From Flagellimonas yonaguniensis (GTDB lineage Bacteria > Bacteroidota > Bacteroidia > Flavobacteriales > Flavobacteriaceae), in the NCBI RefSeq assembly GCF_029193885.1, contig NZ_JARFVB010000018.1, positions 1 to 64,000 on the forward strand: a DNA stretch of 64,000 nucleotides, written 5' to 3'. Under the pieces are notes generated by a model. The model saw nothing but the letters and a program-made list of their open reading frames with translations. It was not told the DNA's origin and did not search any database. The stretch's first letter is position 1. The number at the start of each line of letters is the position of its first letter. A program made the translations under genes and the position numbers. Of this stretch, positions 24,307-32,980 are shown piece after piece.

Positions 24307-24978
24307 ATGGACTCCTTGGTAAAAGAAAATTATCTGAAAGCACTGTTCTCCCTGTCAAATGATAAGGGAGAGGTCAATGTCAACGAACTTTCCAAACGGT
24401 TGGGCGTAAAAATGCCCTCAGCTACCAATATGATCAAGAAGCTAGCTGAAAAAAAATTGGTCCATTATGAAAAATATAAACCCGTTAGATTGACCGAAAA
24501 GGGGAGAAATGAAGCTATGCACATTATCCGTAAACATCGCCTCACGGAAATGTTTTTAGTGGAAATAATGGGGTTTGGCTGGGAGGAAGTCCATGACATT
24601 GCCGAACAAATAGAGCATGTAAAATCGCCCATATTCTTCAAAAAGATGGACGAAATTCTGAGGTATCCCTCCTTTGACCCCCATGGATCCCCTATTCCTG
24701 ACATCAATGGGAATATACAAGGAAAACAGTATTATAAACTTAGTGAATGTGTAAAGGGACAGAAGGTGATATTTAAAGCTGTGGAGAGTTCTTCAGAGGA
24801 ATTTTTAAAGTTCCTGAACAATAAGAGTCTGTCCTTGGAAACTAAAATCGAGGTCATTTCCGTCGAACCTTTCGATGGTAGCTTATCCATTTCCTATGGT
24901 CAAGGACAAAGAGAGACCCTGACCAAAATGGTCGGGGATAAAATATTGGTCACGGACAAGGACTTGTCCAGTAAGTGA
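24307..24978 (+). CDS. DtxR/MntR-family metal-dependent regulator
   Basis: These repressors bind DNA when loaded with Fe2+ or Mn2+. The 223-residue protein starts MDSLVKENYLKALFSLSND and has the winged helix (VNVNELSKRLGVKMPSATNMIKKL), the dimerisation/metal region (IIRKHRLTEMFLVEIMGF, then H and E residues in EEVHDIAEQIEHVKS) and a C-terminal SH3-like domain. The longer upstream reading of the frame is AT-rich promoter DNA and was rejected. It is 200 bp upstream of the di-heme oxidoreductase operon, which has a GTTAGT/ACTAAC palindrome in its promoter, a candidate target. Confidence 0.9.
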   Translation: MDSLVKENYLKALFSLSNDKGEVNVNELSKRLGVKMPSATNMIKKLAEKKLVHYEKYKPVRLTEKGRNEAMHIIRKHRLTEMFLVEIMGFGWEEVHDIAEQIEHVKSPIFFKKMDEILRYPSFDPHGSPIPDINGNIQGKQYYKLSECVKGQKVIFKAVESSSEEFLKFLNNKSLSLETKIEVISVEPFDGSLSISYGQGQRETLTKMVGDKILVTDKDLSSK

Positions 24979-25121
24979 AACCATTCCTTATAAACGTTTT
25001 TATCGACCTAAACGACACAACCCCTTACCATCGTCCTTGCAGCCATCAACGGTAAGAGAGTTCCTTGGAACTAGCTTAAATTAAGTCTTCCCTATTTCAT
25101 ATTTTATACATCTAAAAATAA

Positions 25122-25153
25122 TTTGTTAGTCATAACTAACTTTATTACATTTA
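25122..25153 (+). promoter_or_regulatory. Promoter with palindromic operator before the di-heme/Rieske/porin operon
   Basis: The palindrome GTTAGT-CATA-ACTAAC (25125-25140) is perfect over 6+6 bp. It overlaps a weak promoter, TTTG at 25122-25125 and TACATTTA at 25146-25153. The placement between the two core elements fits a repressor site, most simply for the DtxR-family regulator encoded just upstream. Confidence 0.5.
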
Positions 25154-25181
25154 CCCCTCTAAGTTTTTAATTGGACAAGGA

Positions 25182-26381
25182 ATGTTACTTGAACTTAAAT
25201 TATTTCCCAAAATCTTGGTCCTTGGACTGTTGTTGGGATCCTGTGATAAATATGAACCCGTTGCCCCTCTTGAAGAAGAACTTCTCGATGGCCCATTGGG
25301 GGGACTGACCTCCGCACAAAATGCACAATTTTTAGCGGGGGACATTGCGTTCAACGACGATGTATTCACTTCCCGATCGGGATTGGGACCTCTTTTTGTG
25401 GCCACAAACTGTGCCAGTTGCCATGCCGGGGACGGAAAGGGCACCCCGTTTACAACCCTTACACGTTTTGGACAGACGGATGCCACCGGAAACCAGTTTT
25501 TGCACTTGGGAGGCCCGCAGATACAGAACAGGGCGTTGCCGGGATATGAGCCGGAGACGGTTCCCAATGGGGCCACTTTTTCAAAGTTCACACCTCCGGC
25601 CGTTACCGGACTTGGCTTTTTGCAGTACGTGACCGATGCCGACATCATGGCCATGTCGGATCCCAATGACGATGACGGCGATGGGATATCCGGCGTTCCC
25701 AATTGGGGAACATTGAAAGAATATCTGGATCCTTTGGACAATGCGATAGCCCAGGACGGAAAGTATATCCACCGCTTCGGAAAAAAAGCGGCGGCATATG
25801 ACCTGTTGCAACAGACCGTGGATGCCTATAACCAGGATATCGGTATTGCCTCTTCCTTCGACCCAAAGGATGTGTATTCCGGTCTGACGATTGACCCTGA
25901 GGTGTCGGATAAGACCATCCGGGACGTGGTCGCGTACTTGAACACCCTAAAGGCTCCCATACCCAGAAACCAGGAAGCATCACAGGTTCAGAACGGAAAG
26001 TCGCTTTTCTCCCGGATAAACTGTGCCTCATGCCATAGACCGGAACTGGTAACCGGGTATTCCCCCATCGAGGCGCTCTCCCGTAAGACATTCCAACCCT
26101 ACACGGATCTTTTGTTGCATGATATGGGGCTTGGGTTGGATGATGGTTATACCGAGGGCAGTGCCCTAACCTCTGAATGGCGTACACCTCCGTTATGGGG
26201 GCTTGGGCTATCGCCCACAACCCAGGGCGGGCAATATTTCCTGTTGCATGATGGCAGGGCACATAGCATTGAAGAGGCCATCCTAATGCATGGTGGTGAG
26301 GCTGAAAATAGCAAAAACCAATACCAGAGCCTGACCCAATCCGAGAAAAACGACCTTATTAAATTTTTGGAATCCCTATAG
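25182..26381 (+). CDS. Di-heme oxidoreductase family lipoprotein (DUF1111-type)
   Basis: This periplasmic c-type cytochrome is related to di-heme peroxidases/thiol oxidoreductases. A lipoprotein signal ends in LLLGSC. Two CxxCH haem sites are visible, CASCHAGDGKG (about 82) and CASCHRPEL (about 283). A DDDGDGISGVPNW segment may bind calcium. Conserved TPPLWGLG and FLLHDGRAHSIEEAI stretches near the C-terminus are typical of the family. It is the first gene of a tight three-gene operon (1-bp gap to the Rieske gene). Electron transfer in the periplasm under DtxR control is an inference; the substrate is unknown. Confidence 0.87.
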   Translation: MLLELKLFPKILVLGLLLGSCDKYEPVAPLEEELLDGPLGGLTSAQNAQFLAGDIAFNDDVFTSRSGLGPLFVATNCASCHAGDGKGTPFTTLTRFGQTDATGNQFLHLGGPQIQNRALPGYEPETVPNGATFSKFTPPAVTGLGFLQYVTDADIMAMSDPNDDDGDGISGVPNWGTLKEYLDPLDNAIAQDGKYIHRFGKKAAAYDLLQQTVDAYNQDIGIASSFDPKDVYSGLTIDPEVSDKTIRDVVAYLNTLKAPIPRNQEASQVQNGKSLFSRINCASCHRPELVTGYSPIEALSRKTFQPYTDLLLHDMGLGLDDGYTEGSALTSEWRTPPLWGLGLSPTTQGGQYFLLHDGRAHSIEEAILMHGGEAENSKNQYQSLTQSEKNDLIKFLESL

Positions 26382-26382
26382 A

Positions 26383-26817
26383 ATGGATAGAAAAGAATTC
26401 ATAAAGACCTGTGGATGTGCCTGTCTTGGGGTCTCTTCCATGGCGATACTGCTCCAAGGCTGTGTTACTACAAAAAGCATTACCGCCCCTATTGTCAGGG
26501 ACCATCTTGTAATTCAAAGGACGGATTTCATGAAAGGCGAAAAAGCCGTTGAATACCTGATTGTGGACAACGGGCAATTGCAGTTTCCCATTTATATATT
26601 CCGGTTTTCGGAAACGGAGTATACGGCACTCTATCTGCGGTGCACCCATCAGGGGAACGAACTGAACGCCTATGGCGATAAATTGGTCTGCTCCGCACAC
26701 GGCAGCGAATTTGATAACAAAGGAAATGTGATCCAAGGACCTGCCAAGGAAGCCTTGAGGTCCTTTCCGGTGCAGATAACCGACCAAAACATCCTTATCT
26801 CATTAAAAAAAGCATGA
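26383..26817 (+). CDS. Rieske [2Fe-2S] lipoprotein
   Basis: The 144-residue protein has a signal sequence with lipobox LLQGC and a C-terminal Rieske domain. The cluster ligands are visible as CTHQGNEL (C-x-H) and CSAHGSEFD (C-x-x-H). The N-terminal FIKTCGCACLG stretch is Cys-rich, and the preceding residues lack a twin Arg. It starts 1 bp after the cytochrome gene, and its stop overlaps the porin start by 4 bp. It would pass electrons to or from the di-heme protein; this is inferred only from the operon. Confidence 0.88.
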   Translation: MDRKEFIKTCGCACLGVSSMAILLQGCVTTKSITAPIVRDHLVIQRTDFMKGEKAVEYLIVDNGQLQFPIYIFRFSETEYTALYLRCTHQGNELNAYGDKLVCSAHGSEFDNKGNVIQGPAKEALRSFPVQITDQNILISLKKA

Positions 26818-28037
26818 AACACCTCATTACCAAATTGTTATTGTTATTTGCAACAGCGTTACAGGCCCAGATAGACTCCACCCTTATCAAGAGAGCCCAG
26901 TTAGATACAACAAAACAAGGCCTCAATATGGATGCAGTCTACGACCGTCCTTTTTTGAGCTTTGGAAAGGTCCCTGTTTCCGTGGGCGGCTATGTGGAAG
27001 CAAATTGGCAGCACCTGGGAACGGACGGGGTTTCCGAGGGGCATCAGTTCCAAATGCGCAGGATGACCCTGTTCGTATCCTCGTCCATTGGCAAAAAACT
27101 CAAGTTCCTGAGCGAGTTGGAGTTTGAGGAAGGCGGTAAGGAAATAGCCATAGAGTTTGCCTCCTTGGATGTGGAGTTCCACCCTTTGCTGAACCTTCGG
27201 GGGGGGATCATCATGAATCCCATAGGGGCCTTTAACCAAAACCATGACGGCCCCAAATGGGAGTTTACCGACAGGCCCATCCCTGCCACACAGATGCTTC
27301 CCGCTACATGGAGCAATGCCGGGTTCGGCCTGTTTGGGAAGACCTATCGCAAGGACTGGATGTTCGGCTATGAACTGTATCTTTCGGGAGGGTTCGATAA
27401 CTCGATCATTGACAATTCGGAAAACAAGACCTTTCTGCCCGCCGCCAAGGAAAACGGGGAACGGTTTGAGGAATCGGCAAGTGGCACACCGTTGACCACG
27501 GCCAAAATAGCGATAAGACATAATACCTTCGGTGAGATCGGGCTGTCCTATATGGGAGGCATCTACAACACTTTTGAAGATGATGGTATTGAACTGGACA
27601 AAAAAAGAAGGGTCAATGTCTATGCCATTGATTACAACAACACGCTGCCAAAGCTGAACACCTATCTTACAGGTGAATGGGCCTGGGTACAGGTGGATAT
27701 CCCCAACACTTATACACAACAATACGGGAGCAAACAGCACGGCGGGTTTTTGGACATTGTCCAACCTGTCCTGGACCGGAAAATGTTGGGCTGGGACAAC
27801 GCCACCCTGAACCTGGCGTGCCGGTTTGAATACGTCGATTGGAACGTGGGAACCTTTAACGAGACGGGGGACGAAATCGGCGATGAGATCTGGAGCATCA
27901 TGCCGGCCATCAGTTTCAGGCCATCCCCACAGACGGTATTCCGCCTCAACTATCGCATCCAAAGACAAAAGGATATTTTGAACAATGAACCTGCAAGGAC
28001 AGGAGGTTTTATTTTTGGGATTTCATCGTATTTTTAA
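26814..28037 (+). CDS. OprO/OprP-like porin
   Basis: The protein has a cleavable signal peptide (ending near LQAQ), then a beta-rich 385-residue domain with alternating aromatic residues. It shows family-like parts such as VSVGGYVEANWQH and the RMTLFVSSSIGKKLKFLSELEFE strand pair. It ends in an aromatic residue (GISSYF), as outer-membrane barrels do. It overlaps the Rieske gene by 4 bp. What passes the channel is unknown; an anion or metal complex linked to the redox pair is a guess. Confidence 0.8.
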   Translation: MKHLITKLLLLFATALQAQIDSTLIKRAQLDTTKQGLNMDAVYDRPFLSFGKVPVSVGGYVEANWQHLGTDGVSEGHQFQMRRMTLFVSSSIGKKLKFLSELEFEEGGKEIAIEFASLDVEFHPLLNLRGGIIMNPIGAFNQNHDGPKWEFTDRPIPATQMLPATWSNAGFGLFGKTYRKDWMFGYELYLSGGFDNSIIDNSENKTFLPAAKENGERFEESASGTPLTTAKIAIRHNTFGEIGLSYMGGIYNTFEDDGIELDKKRRVNVYAIDYNNTLPKLNTYLTGEWAWVQVDIPNTYTQQYGSKQHGGFLDIVQPVLDRKMLGWDNATLNLACRFEYVDWNVGTFNETGDEIGDEIWSIMPAISFRPSPQTVFRLNYRIQRQKDILNNEPARTGGFIFGISSYF

Positions 28038-28093
28038 AAGTCGCCGATAGACCACTTGGCTGTTTATCACCTAAGTTGACCCTCCCTTTATAA

Positions 28094-28133
28094 CTTTGCA
28101 CAAGCGTTGCATTAGTAATTTCATATATTTGCA
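28094..28133 (+). promoter_or_regulatory. Promoter of DUF6660-czc with repeated TTGCA motif
   Basis: A good -7 element TATATTTG lies at 28124-28131, four bases before the GTG start. TTGCA occurs at 28096, 28107 and 28129, the last within TTTGCAA. The repeats surround and overlap the promoter and may bind a regulator such as one of the two Fur-like proteins of this cluster. Confidence 0.45.
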
Positions 28134-28135
28134 AT

Positions 28136-28444
28136 GTGAAAGTTTTAACCGTCATATTGTCCTTTTACTTCTTGGCACTCAATATAGTGCCCTGTGGCGA
28201 CTCGGTGCAGGCCAATGGCGATTCCCAAGTCGTTTCAGTGGTGGATTTTGATGGTGATCACAGTCAGGATGGTGAGCTTTGTTCACCCTTTTGCCAGTGT
28301 CATTGCTGCCATGTGCATACCATTGATTTTGGCATTCTTGAATTTGAACCGATTCAAGTAGATATTTCAAATGAAAGCTTTGTACATTTTGATAAACATG
28401 GCAAAGATTTCACCCCTTCGCTTTACCAACCCCCAAAAGTTTAA
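28136..28444 (+). CDS. DUF6660-type small secreted Cys/His-rich protein
   Basis: The 102-residue protein has an N-terminal hydrophobic signal-like segment and a metal-ligand cluster, CSPFCQCHCCHVHTIDF. Proteins of this sort often precede czc efflux genes in Bacteroidota and may bind the exported metal in the periplasm. The start is GTG at 28136; no ATG is available before the signal sequence, and the promoter -7 element ends four bases upstream, so a leaderless transcript is possible. It is followed by a structured 114-bp spacer and czcA. Confidence 0.7.
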   Translation: MKVLTVILSFYFLALNIVPCGDSVQANGDSQVVSVVDFDGDHSQDGELCSPFCQCHCCHVHTIDFGILEFEPIQVDISNESFVHFDKHGKDFTPSLYQPPKV

Positions 28445-28558
28445 TTCAGTTTAAGGATAACCCTATCCTTTTTGAACCCCTACCAAAGGTTTCCATCACT
28501 TCGATGTACGCCATGGGTTTGGCATATATCAAAAGTTTAACTGAATTAATATATTTCC
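28441..28558 (+). promoter_or_regulatory. Structured leader between DUF6660 and czcA
   Basis: An 11-bp perfect inverted repeat (TTAATTCAGTT at 28441-28451, AACTGAATTAA at 28539-28549) encloses about 87 bp. Inside, AAGGATA/TATCCTT (28453-28470) forms a 7-bp hairpin followed by a T-run, like an intrinsic terminator, and a second small hairpin GCCA/TGGC lies at about 28510-28523. The arrangement looks like an attenuator or RNA switch before czcA. Confidence 0.5.
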
Positions 28559-31500
28559 ATGATTAACAAAATCATTTCATTTTCCATTAATAACAAGTTT
28601 ATTATTGGCTTGTTTATAGTGGCACTGGTCGGTACGGGCATATGGTCCATGGCCACTATAAACTTGGGTTCCGTACCCGATATTACAAACAATCAAGTGC
28701 AGGTGATAACCACCGCGCCAAACCTCGGCACAGAGGATATCGAGCAATTTGTCACCTATCCCGTAGAACTGGCCATGGCCAATCTTCCTGATGTTGTTGA
28801 ACTCCGTTCCGTCTCCAGGTTCGGCCTATCCGTGGTCACCATTGTCTTTAAGGACGAGGCAGGGACCTACCTGCCACGACAACTCGTACAGGAAAAGCTC
28901 GCAGAGGTCAGTGAGGAAATCCCTGAAGGGTTTGGGACCCCATTTATGGCTCCCATTACAACTGGTCTGGGAGAAATATTCCAATATACCCTAAAGGTGG
29001 AAGAGGGTTACGAAGAGCAATATGATGCAATGGAACTGCGTACCATCCAGGACTGGTTGGTAAAACGTCAGATGGCATTGGTTCCCGGTGTTGTTGAAGT
29101 CAATGCCTTTGGAGGTTATGTAAAACAATATGAAGTGGCACTCAATCCCGATAAACTTAAAAGTTTTGGGATTACAATGGGTCAAGTTTTTGAGGCCCTG
29201 AAAGTGAACAACGCCAATACAGGTGGTGCTTATATTGAAAAAAACCATCAAGCGAACTTTATACGCGGGGAAGGATTGGCCCGTAGTATCGAGGATTTGA
29301 AAAACACAGTTGTCGTTTCTCAAAATGGCACACCCGTATTGGTAAGGGATGTTGCGGAGCGGGTTGGCTACGGAAGCCAAGTAAGATATGGTGCATTCAC
29401 CCAAGATGGGCACGAATCCGTAGGAGGGCAAATTTTAATGCTCAAAGGGGAAAGCCCCAGTAATGTCATTAAAAATGTAGAAAAGCGCATAACGGAAATT
29501 CAAAAATCGCTGCCAGATGGGGTTTATATCGAACCATTTTTAAGCAGGAGCGAACTTATTGCGAGGACCACGAGCACGGTCGAAAAAAATCTTATTGAAG
29601 GATCATTGATTGTAATATTCGTACTTGTTCTTTTATTGGGAAGCCTAAGGGGTGGATTGATTACCGCATCAGTTATACCCTTATCGTTGTTGTTCGCCTT
29701 TATTTTAATGAAACAATTTGGGGTATGGGCAAACCTAATGTCCCTCGGGGCCATAGACTTTGGTATCATCGTTGATGGCGCGGTGATCATTGTAGAAGGG
29801 ATGGTGTTCCATATTCATCAACGGATGAAAAAGTCGACCAAGATCATTGAGCAACCGGAAATGGATGAAATCGCATATGAGTCTGCCAGCACTATGATGA
29901 ACTCTGCATTTTTTGGACAATTGATCATCCTTATTGTATTTACACCGATTCTCTTTTTGACAGGGGTTGAGGGCAAAATGTTCCGTCCCATGGCATTTAC
30001 TTTTGGTTTTGCGGTTTTAGGTGCAATTATTCTGTGCCTTACCTATGTCCCAATGATTTCATCCATGTTTCTAAAGCCGGCAAAGAACAAAAATAGTTGG
30101 TTTGCAAAATTCGAGAACCGTATAGACCGATTCAGTGATAAAATTATGTCCGGTCTCAATAAAGCATACAAACCCTTATTATCCTTTGCACTTCGTTTCA
30201 AAGCCGGCGTTGTTATGGGCGCGGTCGCATTGTTGTTGATCACCGGATTTATCTTTAGTAATATGGGTGGCGAATTTATCCCTAAACTTGACGAGGGCGA
30301 TATAGCCATGCAGGCATTGATAAAACCCGGCAGTAGCCTTACCGAATCCATTGAAGCTTCCAAAAAACTACAAAATATCATTGGTCAATTCCCAGAGGTT
30401 AAAACAATGATATCGCGTATTGGGGTCGCAGAAATACCTACCGATCCCATGCCCATGGATATTGCCGATAGCTATATCATTCTTGAAAAGGATAAAAGCA
30501 AATGGACGAGTGCCGAAAGCAAAGAGGAACTTATCGAAAAAATCAAGGAAAAAATAGCCGTGATCCCAGGTGTGAACTTTGTGTTTACCCAACCCGTGGA
30601 ACTGCGTTTTAATGAACTTTTGACCGGGGTCCGGGAAGACGTTGCCATTAAACTATATGGAGAAGACCTTGGTGTGCTGGCCGATAAGATACAGGAAATT
30701 GCAGCAGTGATAAGGACTGTTCCCGGTGCTGCTGACATAAATGTTGAAGCAACCAGCGGCTTGCCTCAAATGACCGTGGAATATAATCGTCCTAAAATGG
30801 CACAGTACGGAGTGACCATCGATAAAATGAACGATTATGTCAGTGCCGCTTTTGCCGGAGAAAAGGCGAGCGTAATTTTTGAAGGTGAAAAGCGATTTGA
30901 CGTGGTCATTCGATTGGCCAAAGAATATAGACAGGATATCAACAATTTGAAAAATCTCTATATCGATTTGCCAAACGGCAATCAAGTACCCCTTAAAGAG
31001 GTTGCGAACATCAGCTATAAGCCCGGACCTATGCAAATTTCAAGGGACAATACCTATCGCCGTATATCTGTGGGGGTCAACGTCAGGGGGCGTGATGTTA
31101 AATCCATGGTTGAGGAAATTCAACAAAAATTGGATGCCGAGGTCAAGCTTCCACCTGGCTATTATGTGACCTATGGCGGTTCTTTTGAAAACCTGCAACG
31201 GGCGTCAGACCGTTTAATGATAGTAGTGCCGATTGCCCTTGCGCTCATCTTCATACTGCTCTATTTTGCGTTGAACTCGTTTTCACAATCGATAATGATA
31301 TACATGGCGGTGCCATTGGCGGCCATTGGTGGAGTCTTTGCATTATTGGTACGAGGCATGCCTTTTAGTATCTCCGCAGGGGTCGGTTTTATCGTGCTCT
31401 TTGGGGTTGCAGTATTAAATGGGCTTGTCCTTATCAATAAATTCAATGAATTAAAAGAAAGCGGAATGACAAATTTAAAAGATAGAATATATGAGGCCAC

Positions 31501-32962
31501 CCACGAGCGGTTACGTCCCATACTCCTAACGGCAACTGCCGCCATTATGGGTTTTATACCAATGGCCATATCCACCTCGGGTGGTGCCGAAGTGCAACGG
31601 CCTTTGGCAACGGTGGTTATTGGTGGCTTGATTTCGGCAACGTTCTTGACATTGGTGGTGATCCCGGTACTTTACAGTTGGCTGGAGGTGCGCAAAGAAC
31701 GTAAAAACAATGGAGGCGACACAAGTTACATCAAGAAAAGTACAACGATTCTTCTGGTGTTATTCAGTTTGGGAGGTTTCATGACCCCAAATTCGGTAAG
31801 TGCCCAGGACGGCCGGATGAGCCAAGTCGTCACTTTGGAAGAAGCCATCGCCATGGCAAAGGAAAATTATCCTTCCCTTAAGGAAAGCCAAGCCTTTATT
31901 GCGCGTGAGCAGGCGCTGAAAGGTACTAGCTTCGATTTGGGAAATACACAGGTGTTTACCGGAAAGGAAGAGTTCGGCAATGACCTACCCGGTGTACAGA
32001 CCACTATTGGCGTACAACAAGGGAATATAGATCTGCTTTCAGGTTTTTCAAAATCGAGGTTCTATAGGGAACGTGTCAAGTTGGGCGAAACATTCTATGC
32101 GGTCAATGAGCAGCAGTTGATCCGAAATGTAATGCAGGCCTATGACCGTATCAATTTCAACAAGGCACAATTGCGGTTTGCGGAACAGCTGGACAGTGTT
32201 TATGCCAACTTTAGGACGGCGGCACAATTGCGCTATGATACCGGGGAGACCGGCAAACTTGAATTTATTTCTGCTTCTTCGGAATATCAACAAATACAGG
32301 TATTGCGACAACAGGCCTACGACGATATTGAAATTGCGAAAAGGGCACTGAAGCAGTATCTGGGCATTGACCAGGAAATAGAAACCGTGGAAATGCCCTA
32401 TGAACCCATGGATTTTATAGGCCGCTTGGATTCAACTTCCGTAACCAACAATCCCATGCTTCAATATACCATGCAAAATGCTGAAGTTAGCAAAGCAAAC
32501 ATCGGTGTGGAAAAAGCGCAGTTCCTGCCCAAGTTCAACTTAACGTATGGAAGGCAGGTTGTGGATGATGTATCAGGTTTTAACACCTATCAGGCCGGGA
32601 TCAGTATACCACTTTGGTTCTTTCCGCAAAAATCAAGGGTAAAGGCGGCCAAAGCCGAAGCCATGATGGCAGAAAATCAATATTTGGAACAAAAAGCAGT
32701 GACCGAAAGTAGAGTCTCACAGCTCATAAAATCCTTGGAAAAAACGCAAAAAACACTTGATTACTATCAGGAAGGCGCATTGCTCTTGGCCGAGGAACAA
32801 ATTACCACGGCAGAACTGGCCTCTATGGAAGGTGAGATTGATTATGTAAACTATATCACGATTCTCAACAGTGCCATCAGGATAAAACAAAATCATTTAC
32901 AGTTTATATATCAGTACAACCAGCAGTTCATTGAACTACAATACCAATTGGGCAACCTATAA
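28559..32962 (+). CDS. czcA: CzcA/CusA-family heavy-metal RND pump fused to a TolC-like domain
   Basis: Residues about 1-1045 form an RND proton/metal antiporter with twelve membrane helices. The TM4 motif DFGIIVDGAVIIVEG is of the HME type associated with Zn/Co/Cd export. From about 1060 a second hydrophobic segment ending SVSAQ resembles an internal signal peptide. It is followed by a TolC/CzcC-like outer-membrane factor (about 1095-1467, VVTLEEAIAMAKENYPSL onward). This pump-plus-channel fusion is common in Bacteroidota. Cleavage after SAQ would release the channel part to the outer membrane; this is inferred. The adaptor gene follows after 18 bp. Confidence 0.93.
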   Translation: MINKIISFSINNKFIIGLFIVALVGTGIWSMATINLGSVPDITNNQVQVITTAPNLGTEDIEQFVTYPVELAMANLPDVVELRSVSRFGLSVVTIVFKDEAGTYLPRQLVQEKLAEVSEEIPEGFGTPFMAPITTGLGEIFQYTLKVEEGYEEQYDAMELRTIQDWLVKRQMALVPGVVEVNAFGGYVKQYEVALNPDKLKSFGITMGQVFEALKVNNANTGGAYIEKNHQANFIRGEGLARSIEDLKNTVVVSQNGTPVLVRDVAERVGYGSQVRYGAFTQDGHESVGGQILMLKGESPSNVIKNVEKRITEIQKSLPDGVYIEPFLSRSELIARTTSTVEKNLIEGSLIVIFVLVLLLGSLRGGLITASVIPLSLLFAFILMKQFGVWANLMSLGAIDFGIIVDGAVIIVEGMVFHIHQRMKKSTKIIEQPEMDEIAYESASTMMNSAFFGQLIILIVFTPILFLTGVEGKMFRPMAFTFGFAVLGAIILCLTYVPMISSMFLKPAKNKNSWFAKFENRIDRFSDKIMSGLNKAYKPLLSFALRFKAGVVMGAVALLLITGFIFSNMGGEFIPKLDEGDIAMQALIKPGSSLTESIEASKKLQNIIGQFPEVKTMISRIGVAEIPTDPMPMDIADSYIILEKDKSKWTSAESKEELIEKIKEKIAVIPGVNFVFTQPVELRFNELLTGVREDVAIKLYGEDLGVLADKIQEIAAVIRTVPGAADINVEATSGLPQMTVEYNRPKMAQYGVTIDKMNDYVSAAFAGEKASVIFEGEKRFDVVIRLAKEYRQDINNLKNLYIDLPNGNQVPLKEVANISYKPGPMQISRDNTYRRISVGVNVRGRDVKSMVEEIQQKLDAEVKLPPGYYVTYGGSFENLQRASDRLMIVVPIALALIFILLYFALNSFSQSIMIYMAVPLAAIGGVFALLVRGMPFSISAGVGFIVLFGVAVLNGLVLINKFNELKESGMTNLKDRIYEATHERLRPILLTATAAIMGFIPMAISTSGGAEVQRPLATVVIGGLISATFLTLVVIPVLYSWLEVRKERKNNGGDTSYIKKSTTILLVLFSLGGFMTPNSVSAQDGRMSQVVTLEEAIAMAKENYPSLKESQAFIAREQALKGTSFDLGNTQVFTGKEEFGNDLPGVQTTIGVQQGNIDLLSGFSKSRFYRERVKLGETFYAVNEQQLIRNVMQAYDRINFNKAQLRFAEQLDSVYANFRTAAQLRYDTGETGKLEFISASSEYQQIQVLRQQAYDDIEIAKRALKQYLGIDQEIETVEMPYEPMDFIGRLDSTSVTNNPMLQYTMQNAEVSKANIGVEKAQFLPKFNLTYGRQVVDDVSGFNTYQAGISIPLWFFPQKSRVKAAKAEAMMAENQYLEQKAVTESRVSQLIKSLEKTQKTLDYYQEGALLLAEEQITTAELASMEGEIDYVNYITILNSAIRIKQNHLQFIYQYNQQFIELQYQLGNL

Positions 32963-32980
32963 TCCACAAAAGAAAAAGAA

